DNA of 64,000 bases. Origin: Melolontha melolontha. Taxonomy: Eukaryota > Arthropoda > Insecta > Coleoptera > Scarabaeidae. Below are positions 1-10,458 of the stretch, piece after piece. Numbering within the stretch: the stretch's first letter is position 1; each line of letters starts with the position of its first letter. The position numbers and the translations under genes are program-made. The notes below the pieces were generated by a model. It had not been told where the DNA came from, made no database searches, and saw only the letters and a list, made by a program, of their open reading frames with translations. The stretch lies in the NCBI GenBank assembly GCA_935421215.2, contig OW285237.1:3968001-4032000 (forward strand), given 5' to 3'.

Positions 1-1345
1 GTTTGGTTTGAATTTTATAGACTTCAAATTATTGTGAACTGTTTACTTACACTAACATTTTGTTCCTGGCACATATTTTCGAATTATTCCTGATACATGT
101 TATTATTGATTTAATTATTGAAATTTTATTTAAAAACAAGCGAAAATAAAGAAAAAAATAATAGGATTATATATATTGTTAATTTGATCCCTATTCTCTG
201 AATTTTTGATCATTAAATTCAATTATCTCCATTCCCTGGGGTACTTTGCGAAAAACGAGTCCTAAGCAGTTACTCAGATGGGCACAGGTAATTTGCACGC
301 TATTGAATCCGCTTGAGCTTTACTTATAAATCCGGCGCCCTAATCCCACATGTAAAATGCACTCTTGCACTCTAATCATTTGCATACTCATTATCCGTAA
401 GCGGAGAGATACAGAGACATACCTTCTTAAAAGTTATATCTTACCATAGTGCTCCCAAAGGATAACTACATGATCATTTCATGTATCATAGTATTTCACA
501 CATCTATTGTATGTATTTTGTAATAAACTATATTCCTTTTTTTTTCTGTAAAATTTAGTGACTATATTTTTATATATGTATTTTTATGTTGGATTTTTAA
601 CTATATGTATAGGAATAAAATATGATAGAAAATTCATTCATGTTTAGAGTGCAATTTACCGGTCAGATTAATGGGCAATGAAGAAACCGGAGTGCAAAAT
701 ACCTGTAGGATTACATTGACCTGGGGGTTTGGCGTGCAATTTACGTATACCCACTCAGATATCTTACATAAATGATTTATTTCAATGTTGAATTTACAGT
801 TAATTAATTCGAACTAATTATCCATATATGCCTTAAAGATGTTTGATTTGAATTTTATAGACTTTAAGCTATTTTCGAATTCCTCCTTGATACAAGTTAT
901 TCTTGATTTAATTATTGAAATTTTATTTAAAAACGAATGAAAATAAGGGAAAATATAATAGGATTCTATATATATTGTTTATTTGATCCATATTCTCTGA
1001 ATTTTTGATCATTAAATTCAATTATCTCCATTCTCTGAGGTTCTTTGCGAAAAAAACTGGTCCCTAAGCAGTTACTCAGATATCTTACATAAATGTGTTA
1101 TTTCAATGTTGAATTTACAGTTAATTAATTGGAACTAAGTATCCATATATGCGTTAAAAATGTTTGATTTGAGTTTTATAGACTTCAAACTATTGTGAGG
1201 TTTACTTACGCTAAGCTTTTGTTCCTCGTGCCTATTTTCGAATTCTTCCTGATACATGTTATTCCTGATTTAATTATTGAAATTTTATTCAAAAACAAAA
1301 GAAAATAAAGAATTATATTGTAGGATTCTATATTAATCAAAATTA
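1..1345. repeat. tandem repeat of ~0.36 kb, three units
   Basis: A block starting with GTTTGRTTTGAATTTTATAG recurs near 1, 841 and 1161. Each unit continues through the same landmarks (CGAATTNTTCCTGATACA, GATTTAATTATTGAAATTTTATT, TCTCTGAATTTTTGATCATT, AGCAGTTACTCAGATATC). Unit 1 is complete but interrupted by a MITE. Unit 2 has lost about 38 bases and is 320 bp long. Unit 3 stops near 1345. No coding potential is visible. This is a degraded satellite or local tandem duplication. Confidence 0.8.
280..752. mobile_element. MITE with 8-bp target duplication (hAT-like)
   Basis: The 473-bp insert interrupts unit 1 of the tandem repeat. The 8-bp sequence ACTCAGAT lies directly on both sides (272-279 and 753-760). 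Units 2 and 3 run through this point uninterrupted, so the empty site is visible. The ends are imperfect inverted repeats: GGGCACAGGTAATTTGCACG on the left against GGGTATACGTAAATTGCACG on the right strand. Variants of GTGCAAWTTAC / GAGTGCAA recur inside. No open frame. The 8-bp duplication fits hAT-type mobilisation; the parent element is not recognised. Confidence 0.8.
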
Positions 1346-2048
1346 AAAATGTCCCAATATTATAATTTTTATAATCGTTTATAAAATTTAATGCTTAAGA
1401 TTTCTAAATTATTTATTTCGCCTAGTCAAGACCGTAGCTCGCGTTTCAATCCTTTTTTGTATCGATTTCACCCCTTATATAAACTCAGGATCCTACATCT
1501 TTTTTTCAGGCACGCTAAGATTCCACGTTCGCAGTCTGTATTTAATCTTAGTTTTCTTTCCTTTTCGTATCTTCTCTACGTTTCAACCCTCGTATTGTAT
1601 TATTCTACTGTATAAAAATGCATTTTCGCTTGTTCTTTTGAACTCTTTTTCTCTATATTCCCCCTTCATTTGTCGTAATTACTTATTTCCGAAAGTAAAT
1701 TCTTAAGTTTACGATTTTTTCTGATCAATTATGTTTAAACGTAAATCGAACTTTGACTTTTTTTATTATATTTAATTTACTTAAATTCTATCATGTTCAA
1801 ATAACACAGCAATATGTTATCAAATTATTGTTTTATAGCAAGGGACATTAGTGAAGTAATAGTTTCGAAACCACTCTCTAAGTGTAGGCACAAATTATGT
1901 ATGATTGTAGATACCCATCTCACTATGTCTGTAAACTTATGTATTTTCAGAAAAATATAAATACGTATTATCAATTATGGTACTTCGTAAACCAACAGGA
2001 ATTGCACAGGTGTGCGAAATCTGATTAAAGTAAAAACACAGTGACTAA
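1346..2048. other. AT-rich stretch, no feature recognised
   Basis: Only a short unconvincing frame (1391-1615) with no family resemblance is present. Nothing else can be supported. Confidence 0.5.
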
Positions 2049-2545
2049 ATGGCAGATCTAAATCCAAACACTGTTGTTACTAATGAGAATATTTCCGCTA
2101 TTCGAGGAATGTTTGAGAAAGATCGACAGACATCATATGAATTCATTTGAGCGACATTGGGTATTGATATGAGTCAAATCTAATACATTTTGTGTCAACA
2201 GCTAAGCGTTAGCAAACTTTGTCGTCGGTGACAATGCATTGTCCCATAAACTAAAACTAACAACTGAGTATTTGGATGCATTAATTCCATAAACCAAAAC
2301 TAACAACTAAGTATTTGGTTGCCCTAATTGTCAGCACCATGGACCCTCTACCATGCAACCCTGACCTAACACCTGGCGATTTCGTTTTATTTCCAAAAAT
2401 TAAAGATAAAATGCGAGGAATCACTTCTACGTTATCAGATGAAGCAGTAGCACATAAAAACCTAGTTTCTGAAGTATCCCAGGAAGAGTGGAATCATTGC
2501 CTTAAGTACTGGTTTCGTCGATTGTAAAAATGTATTGATGTTCTA
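2049..2545 (+). pseudogene. mariner transposase relic, catalytic core deleted
   Basis: The first part (about 2049-2230) reads as the second half of a mariner helix-turn-helix region: NENISAIRGMFEKDRQTSYE, then LGIDMSQI and QLSVSKLC, with in-frame stops. The last part (2345-2527) reads as a mariner C-terminus: NPDLTPGDFVLFPKIKDK, where the third catalytic Asp would be the D of GDF, then EVSQEEWNHCLKYWF. The section between them, which would carry the first two catalytic Asp residues, is missing. In its place is an ~80-bp stretch with a duplicated block (AACTAACAACTRAGTATTTGG at 2250 and 2295). No inverted terminal repeats were found. This is a dead, internally deleted copy. Confidence 0.85.
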
Positions 2546-3176
2546 TAATTTTGTGTTTGATCCACCGCTCACGGGGCGTAACGACCGTATAAGCTGGTTA
2601 TTTATTTTGGTTGGTGGCAGTTATATTGAAAGTTGGTGCGTTTTCTGAATGGTTAAACTTAATTTCATAAGATAAATCTTGCAATGTAGCACTTTATATT
2701 AATTTAAACTTAATTCTTTACTGTTTGTTAAGACTGTATGTCTTGTTCTGTGTTGTGTTTAGAATCTGATTGTTGTATACAGATTGACTGTTGTATTAAG
2801 AATGCTGGTGTTGTGTTACAAATTGATAGAAAATATATCATTACCCTTAAACTACTACATAACTAAAATATGCGTATATGTTTGACGACATTATTGTGAA
2901 ATTTACCTACATTATTACTTCTTGAAAATTTACCTACATGCAACAATAACCAATGTTTACGATAGTCTTAAAGATCTTACTAATAAATAAATATAATAGT
3001 AAAATATAATTTCTAATTATGTGTTAATAGGGTGTCATATAAATCTTCTTCTGTAAATTCTTGGAATCTAAGGAAAATATTACAATTTTGAATATGCTAA
3101 TAAAACTACATGAATATTTATAAAATTTCAAATGTTAAATTTTAATTCTTTTGTGCTAAATTTACTGATATCTAAC
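2546..3176. other. AT-rich stretch, no feature recognised
   Basis: 2600-2640 (TTTATTTTGGTTGGTGGCAG) resembles 36808-36840, so it may be the 3' tail of a mariner or another repeat. Nothing else is recognised. Confidence 0.4.
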
Positions 3177-3180
3177 ATAT

Positions 3181-4307
3181 TGCTATGAATAGTGAATTCG
3201 TAGTTGACTGAACCACTATTCACCACAACACTGTCCAACTTTAATGCTCAATCGGTTACTTTTCTTTTATAAAACAGCTTTCCTCTCAGGGTTTCCAATG
3301 GAAAAAGTGGTACTACTCTTCTACAAAAATACTGGGCGCCAAAATCAATAATAACAAAGGTAATAATAATAAAGTCACAGTTTCCAAATTAAAGTTTATT
3401 AAAAAAAAATAAAAAAAATGAATCTTTATGAAGTATAAAGACCTGTGTTTTACAATAACACATAGAGGTAAACTTAATTTGCTGGGGGTGACAGCTAAGC
3501 AAATTTAAACATCCTCTTATGACTCGCGAGCAAGAATAATAACAAATAAATTCCAAAGATATTTTTCTCTATCTCCCCAGAATAATAAACTCAAAATGTA
3601 AACAGAAAACAATCTGTCAAACCCGAAATATCTAAGACCTGCGCGATACCACAGATATAGAAACCAACCTTGAAAATCAAACGTTCTAGAATTTTATCAT
3701 TACCCAAAAAAAATTACTAGACACGAAAAATTATATCTTTGTCATCTATATTTAACTAATATTAAAATATAGAAATATACATACAATCGATATACAATAA
3801 ATGCATTCAATAAAGAAATAATATTATAAATGTGAAATAAAACTTATGTAGGTTTTTTATCTCATATAACAAAGGAGAACACGTGCAAATAAAAGAGTAA
3901 TAAATTCAAAATACGAAGTATACACACTCGTATAAATTCGTTAATGAGAAAAGCAGTGACAAAACACAATGAATTCAAAAAACAAAAACCGACTTTAATT
4001 GAATGAAATGAAAGATAAAAAAAGATTTTATCTCCCAATACAGGACTCTCTTACTTAGATATAAAAACCTGTCTGAGGATACATGCGGCACGCATTCAAT
4101 CATAAAAAATCACAGCTAAATATTATTTGCCCAGCAAGTCCAATCGGCTTCCAGGAACTGCAGTAATCAAAACCTAATAATTCAAAATTAAATCAAAATA
4201 ATAATAATAATACGATAAAATCATACACTGCTATAAATAATAGTATACTACAAAAATAATATTTTTCAAAAATATTCACTAAATGTTGCGGAGCAAAAGC
4301 CATAGCA
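3181..4307 (-). mobile_element. solo LTR-like element, copy 1 (ACATATGT target)
   Basis: The element starts TGCTATG and ends CATAGCA. ATAT lies directly on both sides (3177-3180, 4308-4311), and the outer bases are AC and GT, so the rebuilt empty site is ACATATGT. A hairpin follows the left end: TGAATAGTG (3186-3194) pairs with CACTATTCA (3214-3222). The right end keeps a decayed form of the terminal block seen as CGGGGAAAAATCCATGACA in copy 4. It is closely related to copy 3 (31327-32389). No coding region. TG...CA ends with a 4-bp duplication fit a Gypsy-type solo LTR; strand is inferred from related copies. Confidence 0.75.
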
Positions 4308-4710
4308 ATATGTAAATATATACAATATAAGAAATTTCGTTTTATGACGAAACAAATGTTTAAGCGGAATATTATTAAAAACAATAAAATCATTTTTTTT
4401 TAATTAATCCTTGTTTGATTTTCAAAAATTTTCAGTATTGCCCTCGTATCTATAATGAAGCACCGATATGATATACATTCTTTAAAAAATAGGAACATTT
4501 CTGGACTTAATACACATGTAAGTATAGTAAATATTATGAAATATTAGAAACGCATTCATTAATAACACTATTATATAAGTTGTCGTGATTACAGACAGGT
4601 GCTCGTTACACCTATACAAAAAGACATAGACCGCGCATCCCTGAAATCACAGATTCATTAGCATTATTATGGACGAAAAGTTACCGAAGATCATTTCCTG
4701 ATTAAAGACA

Positions 4711-4890
4711 GGTGCGAGCACGAAAGCTTGACCTTTATAATTCACCTGTTCGTCGGGTTCGAGAGAACGCTTCCACCTGTCTCTTGCCTTTATTTCTACT
4801 TTTCTTTTTAGCGTCTCTTCTGCTCATTACGTCCAGTTCAGATCGAGGGGATGCTGCCGAAATTATCGGTGGTGTAATTCCGACGGGCAG
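4711..4890 (+). CDS. possible internal host exon, hydrophobic (speculative)
   Basis: A short stretch of higher GC content has an open frame from 4706 without an early ATG, so it could only be an internal exon. An acceptor-like AG (4710-4711) and a donor-like CAG|GT (4890/4891) bracket it. The translation has a strongly hydrophobic run, LLPLFLLFFLASLLLI, followed by a small polar stretch, like a signal or anchor segment. I recognise no family. It may be chance. Confidence 0.2.
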
Positions 4891-5174
4891 GTGCAACCTT
4901 CCTTTACTGATTTTAATGGTGATTTCGTATACGACCCTACAAGTCTTAACGTTCTGCTTGCTTATAATTTTGTTGAAATACTAGATTTTTAACTATTATT
5001 TATTGTTAATGTGCTAATTAAAAAAAAATAATATACGCATGCATAATTCGAATTACTCTAATAAAAAATTACAAAATAATTTCTTTTAAAAAAGATTGAA
5101 GAACGATTACCATGCACTAGTATTTTTGTTCTAGATAATTTTTTGTGATCTCTGTGTGTTAACTATACTGTGAG

Positions 5175-5570
5175 CCCACGTTCATTATGTATTTGTACAC
5201 GTCATGTAATTTTGTACACTATCATGTAATTTTAAACATTATCATGTAATTTTACTCATTTTCATTTATCTTTACGCATAACAATTATGTTATCTTACAC
5301 ATGATCATGCAAATTTACATATTATCTTGTATTTTTAAACATTATAATGTAATTTTACACATTATCATGTTATTTTACACTTGACAATGTGTAAATCATA
5401 AAATTTTACTTATTATCATCTAATTTTACACTTTATCATGGAAATTTTGATATTACCATGTTCTTTCACACATGGTCATGCAATTTTAGACATTATCATG
5501 TAATTTTATACACATGTAATTTTACACGTTACGTTATTTTGCAATTTTACTCATTATCATTATTTGTAAT
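5175..5570 (+). repeat. degenerate ~19-20 bp minisatellite
   Basis: Imperfect copies of ACATTATCATGTAATTTT follow one another about 18 times, with spacing drifting around 19-20 bases. Non-coding. Confidence 0.85.
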
Positions 5571-5589
5571 CTTTCAAAATGTCATCGAA

Positions 5590-5690
5590 TTTGTAATCTT
5601 CGTACTGAAGATGACAAATTAGTTTTCGAAATACGTATCTAGGATACAAATACTAATGTACTATAAGGGGTTGTTTTGCTTTTTAAGTTT
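5590..5690 (+). mobile_element. Penelope-like element terminal relic
   Basis: ACTGAAGATGACAAATTAG is followed by TCGAAATACGTATCTAG and, downstream, AAGGGGTTGTTTT. The same order of blocks occurs at 18180-18240, 20545-20620, 44370-44430, 59270-59345 and 59530-59600, where PLE endonuclease sequence is nearby in some cases. It resembles a degenerate hammerhead-type end (GATGA, short stem, GAAA). No coding sequence remains here. Confidence 0.55.
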
Positions 5691-6050
5691 TTAATTAGCC
5701 AAAATCTTCAACGAAAGGGTTTGTACGAAAGGATAGTACACAAAATAAATTAATGATTATATAAAAACAGAAATAGGCCTTATAAGAAGAATGTACAGAC
5801 TTTTTAACTAATCTAAAGTTTTTCTCGCTGACCAAAGACTATTTTCTTAATTAATCAATTTTTTTATTAACAAAAGTATTTGTTAATTATACAAAAGTAT
5901 TTTTAATAATATAAAATATTATTAAAAATCTGGTGTGAAGAACACAATACAAGAGTTGATTATTAATAGTTTTGTGAACGTATCTTTCTCCAGAGATGCA
6001 GATACCTATTCAATGTGACTTAAGGCATTCCCACATAGATTCGAAATCAC
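5691..6050. other. AT-rich stretch, no feature recognised
   Basis: Short direct copies of AAAAGTATTTKTTAAT-like sequence near 5870-5930. No gene or element identified. Confidence 0.4.
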
Positions 6051-6052
6051 GG

Positions 6053-6126
6053 CCGTTAATAGCTTAATGGTTAAAGCGATGGTCCGGCAAGCCATGATCG
6101 TGGGTTTGAATCCTATTTAAGGGTGA
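6053..6126 (+). ncRNA. tRNA-like relic or SINE head with A and B boxes
   Basis: TTAATAGCTTAATGGTTAAA resembles a pol III A box and GGGTTTGAATCC a B box. A 5-bp anticodon-like stem (ATGGT/GCCAT) closes a 7-base loop, CCGGCAA, which would place GGC (Ala) at the anticodon. Position 33 is C instead of the near-universal U, the T loop has TTTGAAT, and no clean acceptor stem forms. This is therefore a tRNA-derived SINE head or a dead tRNA, not a working gene. Confidence 0.5.
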
Positions 6127-6539
6127 ATTTTTTTCTATAAAAAATTCGAATAAATTAGCGTTATAAAATGTAGAAAGCATATTTACGTTTACTTTACTTC
6201 GCGAAAATGCAATAAATTTACTAATAAAAAAACTTCGTAGAAGAAAAAGGTTTTTTAACTAATTCCTTCACGGTTTGCAAACCATTTTCAATTCAATTTA
6301 AAAAAAAAATCGGCTGTTAGAAATTTTTGAATTAATTAAAATTTTTGCCTGAAAAAAATTTAATAATTATGTTTCCACATTTCACAAACAATTTTTTAAT
6401 AAATTTTAAAAAATCACACTCAACCGATATTTTCTAATATTATCAGCTTAAAATTTTTTCCCTGAAAAAAATTATTTTTTAACTAATTTATTTTCACAGC
6501 TTACAAACCTTGCTTATTGATAACACTTGCCTACAACCA

Positions 6540-8510
6540 TTTTGGTGCTGGAGATTTTAGTCCCGATTTTAAGTATGTCTTACATGGCGATATCAAAAAT
6601 GTTACCCGTTTTCTTCTGTCAGCTCTAGTTCCCGAGAAAAAAAAAACACAATTCACGAAAAAATATATATTTTATTGACATTAAACATCAAGAAATTGTC
6701 TTTTGAGTGATTTTCTAGAATGAAACTGACTCGGGCAATCTCGCATGATTCCCCAGCAATAGTCAGCCATCATATGACTGTCCCACCTTCCTTGGAATCT
6801 ATTCTCCATTGTTTTTAGGTCTTGGTGGAAACGTTCCCCTTGTTCTTCGCTTAGATCTCCTAAATTGTGTTGGAAATGATGTAGATGACTATTGAGATAG
6901 TGTAATTTTATACTCATATTACAGCCTAAATCTTTGAATCGCACCAGCATTTCCTCTACTAGTTCTACATAGTTGTCAGCCTTATGATTTCCGAGGAAAT
7001 TTTGTATTTTGTGCAACTGCTACAAAAGATTGCCAGGCAACCCTATCCACATCATTCATACAAGTCTCAAAATTAGTTGTGTCTTTCATCAATTTACGTA
7101 TTTGAGGTCTATCAAAGATACCTGCTTTTAGTTTTTCAGTACTTAAACCAGGAAATTTGTGAGAAATAAACTGGAAACATTGACCATTTCTATCGAGAGC
7201 CTTAACAAATTACTTCATTAGCCCTAATTTTATATGCAATGGCGGAAGAATGTTTTTTTCTCTTGAAACTAAGGGTTCATTTATAACATATCTTTCCCCA
7301 ACAATAAGAGCATCTCTCACAGGCCAATTTTTTGCAGTCCAATGACGTGATTTAGCTCGACTGTCCCAGATACAAATAAAACATGGGTATTTAGTCTAAC
7401 CACTCTGTTGACCCAATAAAAAATTAACCATCTTCAAGTCGACGCAGATCACCCAGTTATGTTCAATATATTTTATTTTTTGTAAAAGATTTGAAATTAC
7501 CTCATATTCTTCTTTTACACATGTTGAGTGAGCAATTGGAACGGGAGCATATTTATTTACATTATGTAGAAGAACTGCTTTTAGGCTTCGTTTACTACTG
7601 TCAATAAAGAGACGCCATTCATTGGGCTGATGGATCGTTAAACCCATGAAAGTCAGCAAACCACTCACATTACAGCAATACACAAAATTTTCATCAGATG
7701 AAAAAAACTTCATTAACTTTCCCTCTCTCGTGCGATATGTAGACACTCGAACATCTGAGGAAAGACAATTTTTTTCTTTTAATCTTGACGCTAGTAACTC
7801 AGCACGTTCCTTCGAAAGATCTAAGTCTCTGATGAGGTCACTAAGCTCATTCTGCGAAAATGGCTTAGGATCTGATGTTTTTTCCGCAGTATTGAAAGTC
7901 ATCACCTACTTGGGAAGAAATAGGTATTTCAGCTTCATCCTCCTGAGATTGCTGCACTACCTGGTGAAAAGTTTCCATTTATGGCGATTGTTTTTGTTGA
8001 TGCCCACTATATTAATCATACAAAATTAACAGTCTTCATAATGATTTTTTTGTTCTCGCCATATCATAGGCACTCCAAACTTCAAAGACTTACGTTTCCT
8101 TCTCTCCCATTGTCGCAAATGTTCAACGCATATTTTACAAACACTATGAGGCACCCACACTTTATCTTGGTGTAGAATTTCAATACCGAAGTAAGCAAAA
8201 TACAAACGACGCACTGTGTTTGTAATCGATTTACGCTGATTTTTCAGTATGTATTCACCACAAACATAACAAAATATATCAGGATCGTTAACACAACGTC
8301 TGGACGTACTAGCCATAATGAGATAGTAACACAAACTTTATCGATGATATTGTAATAATGACTAGTTACGAACAAGACCATAACAAGACCGACAACAATT
8401 CACAATGAGGGTAGTAGGTAAACTAGAGCTGATGAGTTAAAATGACGTATGTCAATATACTGTACATTACCTACTTTATCGAAAATTCAAACAAACAGAG
8501 ATGCACCAAA
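6540..8510 (-). mobile_element. candidate TIR-bounded element around the broken Cys-rich protein
   Basis: Left end 6540 reads TTTTGGTGCTGG and right end 8510 on the other strand reads TTTTGGTGCATC. On both sides CAGCTCTAGTT follows exactly 80 bases later (about 6619 and 8431). The sequence between the two anchors matches only weakly. No target duplication was identified. If real, these are long, decayed inverted repeats around a single gene. Confidence 0.35.
6681..8316 (-). pseudogene. broken multicopy arthropod protein of unknown function (Cys-rich N-terminus)
   Basis: Read from 8316 down, it starts MASTSRRCVNDPDIFCYVCG with CxxC (residues 16-19) and later CKICVEHLRQWERRKRKSLK, a probable zinc-binding head of about 90 residues. 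Then come RDLDLSKERAELLASRLKEK, NEWRLFIDSSKRSLKAVLLH, WVICVDLKMVNFLLGQQ, PPLHIKLGLMK and finally NLGDLSEEQGERFHQDLK with MMADYCWGIMRD. I know this order from an uncharacterised protein present in many copies in arthropod genomes. The copy number suggests a mobile origin, but I cannot name a transposase class. Breaks: TAA after NHYEDC (~8023), a frameshift near 7905-7910, TAG after GQQSG (7393-7395), TAA inside GLMK*FVKAL (~7211) and a frameshift near 7010. The gene looks full length but dead. Confidence 0.7.
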
Positions 8511-9303
8511 AAAAAAATTTTTTTTGTAGGCCTGTGTAATCTTAATGATTAATCACTTAAATAAAATAATCTTTCTAATTAATTTTTTCACTGATTGAAA
8601 CTCAATTTTAACTAATTGTTTTTAGAGATTGTAGATATTTTTTTAATTAATACAAAAAAGCCAGTAGTGAAATAGAATTATTTAACTCAATAATTTTATT
8701 TTCAAAAAGTACCATTTCAACTATGTACCTAATTAATTTCTTCCTTCTTTTCGTGATTTTTTGATTAATTAAAATATTCATTGAACTATTGTATACTGCC
8801 CTATTTGTTATGTTCCATAACTTTTTTTCTAGTAGTAAGTCATTTGTTCCATCATATCACTTTAAATCATTCCAGAGATTTGAAAAATTACAAAGGTTAC
8901 CGTTGTCATGAAAATGTCAATATTATTTCCAATCTATGGCTAATGTGTTTACACTAGACGTATTCATTGATTAAAGCTACATTGGTTTTATTAATACATT
9001 AAAATTTAGACCATTCTGTACTTCTGTCTAAACTGGGTTGACTGATAAATTAATCGTTATAGCATACAAACAGAAAGTATTTGAAGTGAAAATTTCTAAA
9101 ATTTCTTCTAGATTAGATAGAAGTTTCATAGACTGCGGTATTTATAATACGTTCTCAATAATCAAATTTAATTCATTTGAACTTCTCTCTAAAATATACT
9201 TGAAAATACTACACTCGAAAGTGCTAACTACCATTTGTAAAAAACAAATTTATTATCGATTCTGATCTGCCATAGCTTCTAATTTATCTCAAATTCTTAC
9301 TGT
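8511..9303. other. AT-rich stretch, no feature recognised
   Basis: The frame at 9038-9265 has no recognisable family motif and biased, AT-driven composition. Nothing else supported. Confidence 0.4.
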
Positions 9304-9412
9304 ACTTTAAATATAGGATTGTTTCAGCCTTTACTTGATGGAATTCCATTGTAACTATTATCGGGATAAAATAAAACAAATTTTAATGAATTTCACTACT
9401 TTTTACTTCACA

Positions 9413-9452
9413 CAGTAACGACCGTTTCGCTCCTAAGGAGCATCGTCAGACA
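9413..9452 (-). ncRNA. hammerhead-ribozyme-like motif in PLE end
   Basis: On the minus strand: TGT, then CTGACGA (one change from CUGAUGA), a stem GCTCC/GGAGC with loop TTA, GAAA, CGGTCG and TTACTG. The order of core, stem II and GAAA matches the hammerheads known from Penelope-like elements. The C in the core probably inactivates it. Confidence 0.5.
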
Positions 9453-9861
9453 TATGGACATTTCTTTACATAAATATACCGTAACAAACACATGTTTTGA
9501 ATAGTTGAAGGAATTGGTTGTTTTTATTACTTAACTGTTCATTAGGCTGGGTCAAAAATTTTTTTTCTTAATTTCTTGATAGGCTCAGTGATAAAAAGGT
9601 GCTAAATGGTATAGCTAATCTGCATATAAAATTTTATTGCATTATTTAAAGTTTTACTGCCTCCGGATAGCGATAGAAATTTCAGAAAAAGTAGATTTTT
9701 GACATCACTTTAATAATACTTTTTAAGTTACATATCTATACAAGTTTTATGCAAAATAATTCTAAGTATCGGTATATAGAGGTAATCCCGATATAAAACT
9801 GTACTTTTACAATGTGGATTCACACTGTTAAATTTCCCCAGAACACGCATTTACATATCAC

Positions 9862-10010
9862 TACCTTAATATAGAAAGTCCCTAACTCAATTTTTTACAA
9901 ATCGAGTCTTTTTTTTGGATATTTCGATATATTAGGAGATCATCTATCGAAACATGCAAAAACCTCGATTAAAAAAAAATGAGTTAGGGCATTTCTATAT
10001 TAAGGTAAAG
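9862..10010. repeat. palindromic block inside copy A
   Basis: TACCTTAATATAGAAAGTCC at the left is matched inverted by GGGCATTTCTATATTAAGGT at the right, with arms of about 45 bases that continue through CTAACTCAATTTTTT. The same block lies at about 53283-53429 in copy B, so it was present before the two copies separated. It could be a nested MITE or a subterminal structure of the transposon. Confidence 0.75.
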
Positions 10011-10033
10011 ATATACAGCACTGATTCAGTCTA

Positions 10034-10201
10034 AAGGTTCAATTAGACGTGCCACAGCCGTAACCATATAAAACCAATCGTATGTGCTACAATGTTTTCG
10101 ATTTTGGTAACATGCCGTAACGCCATAGCCGCAACCGTAGATATTAATTGAATTTTGGTTAAGGCTTTGGTTACGGCTATGGCACGTCTAATTGAACCTT
10201 A
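10034..10201. repeat. second palindromic block inside copy A (MITE-like)
   Basis: AAGGTTCAATTAGACGTGCC and its inverse GGCACGTCTAATTGAACCTT form the outer arms, about 33 bases each (through ACAGCCGTAACCA). Weaker inverted TACGG/CCGTA blocks lie within. The same block is at about 53456-53623 in copy B. Confidence 0.8.
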
Positions 10202-10458
10202 ATACGGACAAATAAGTCATTAAAAGGAACAATAATATAAAATTCTGCTTTTTTATATATTACAAAAACTAAAAAACGTGCTGCTTTTGTATATGTTATC
10301 TAAACGGTTCAAGGCAAAAACAAAATAGGGAAATCCCCGTACAATCTTTATTTCTTACAACACGGAGTTAGATGAGACAAGTGTGCCGCGATCGTTAAAA
10401 TAATTAGTGTTGCGTTGTAAAGTGCTGTCATTTATTTGTTTATTTTATCATTTGAGAA

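Noticed and set aside
1391..1615. Open frame of 74 codons
   Set aside because: Hydrophobic, Phe/Leu/Ser-rich reading of AT-rich DNA with no splice or family support.
3181..4307. Large LTR-like elements considered as Helitrons because of the terminal hairpin
   Set aside because: Helitrons insert between A and T without target duplication and end in CTRR. These have TG...CA ends and duplicated ATAT.
3181..4307. Large LTR-like elements considered as TIR DNA transposons (copy 1 ends TGCTATG/CATAGCA)
   Set aside because: The 7-bp match holds in copy 1 only; other copies match just in TG and a few bases. LTR remains the better reading, though without an internal region it is not proven.
7646..8175. 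Plus-strand frames over the Cys-rich gene
   Set aside because: Shadows of the minus-strand pseudogene, which has recognisable family motifs.
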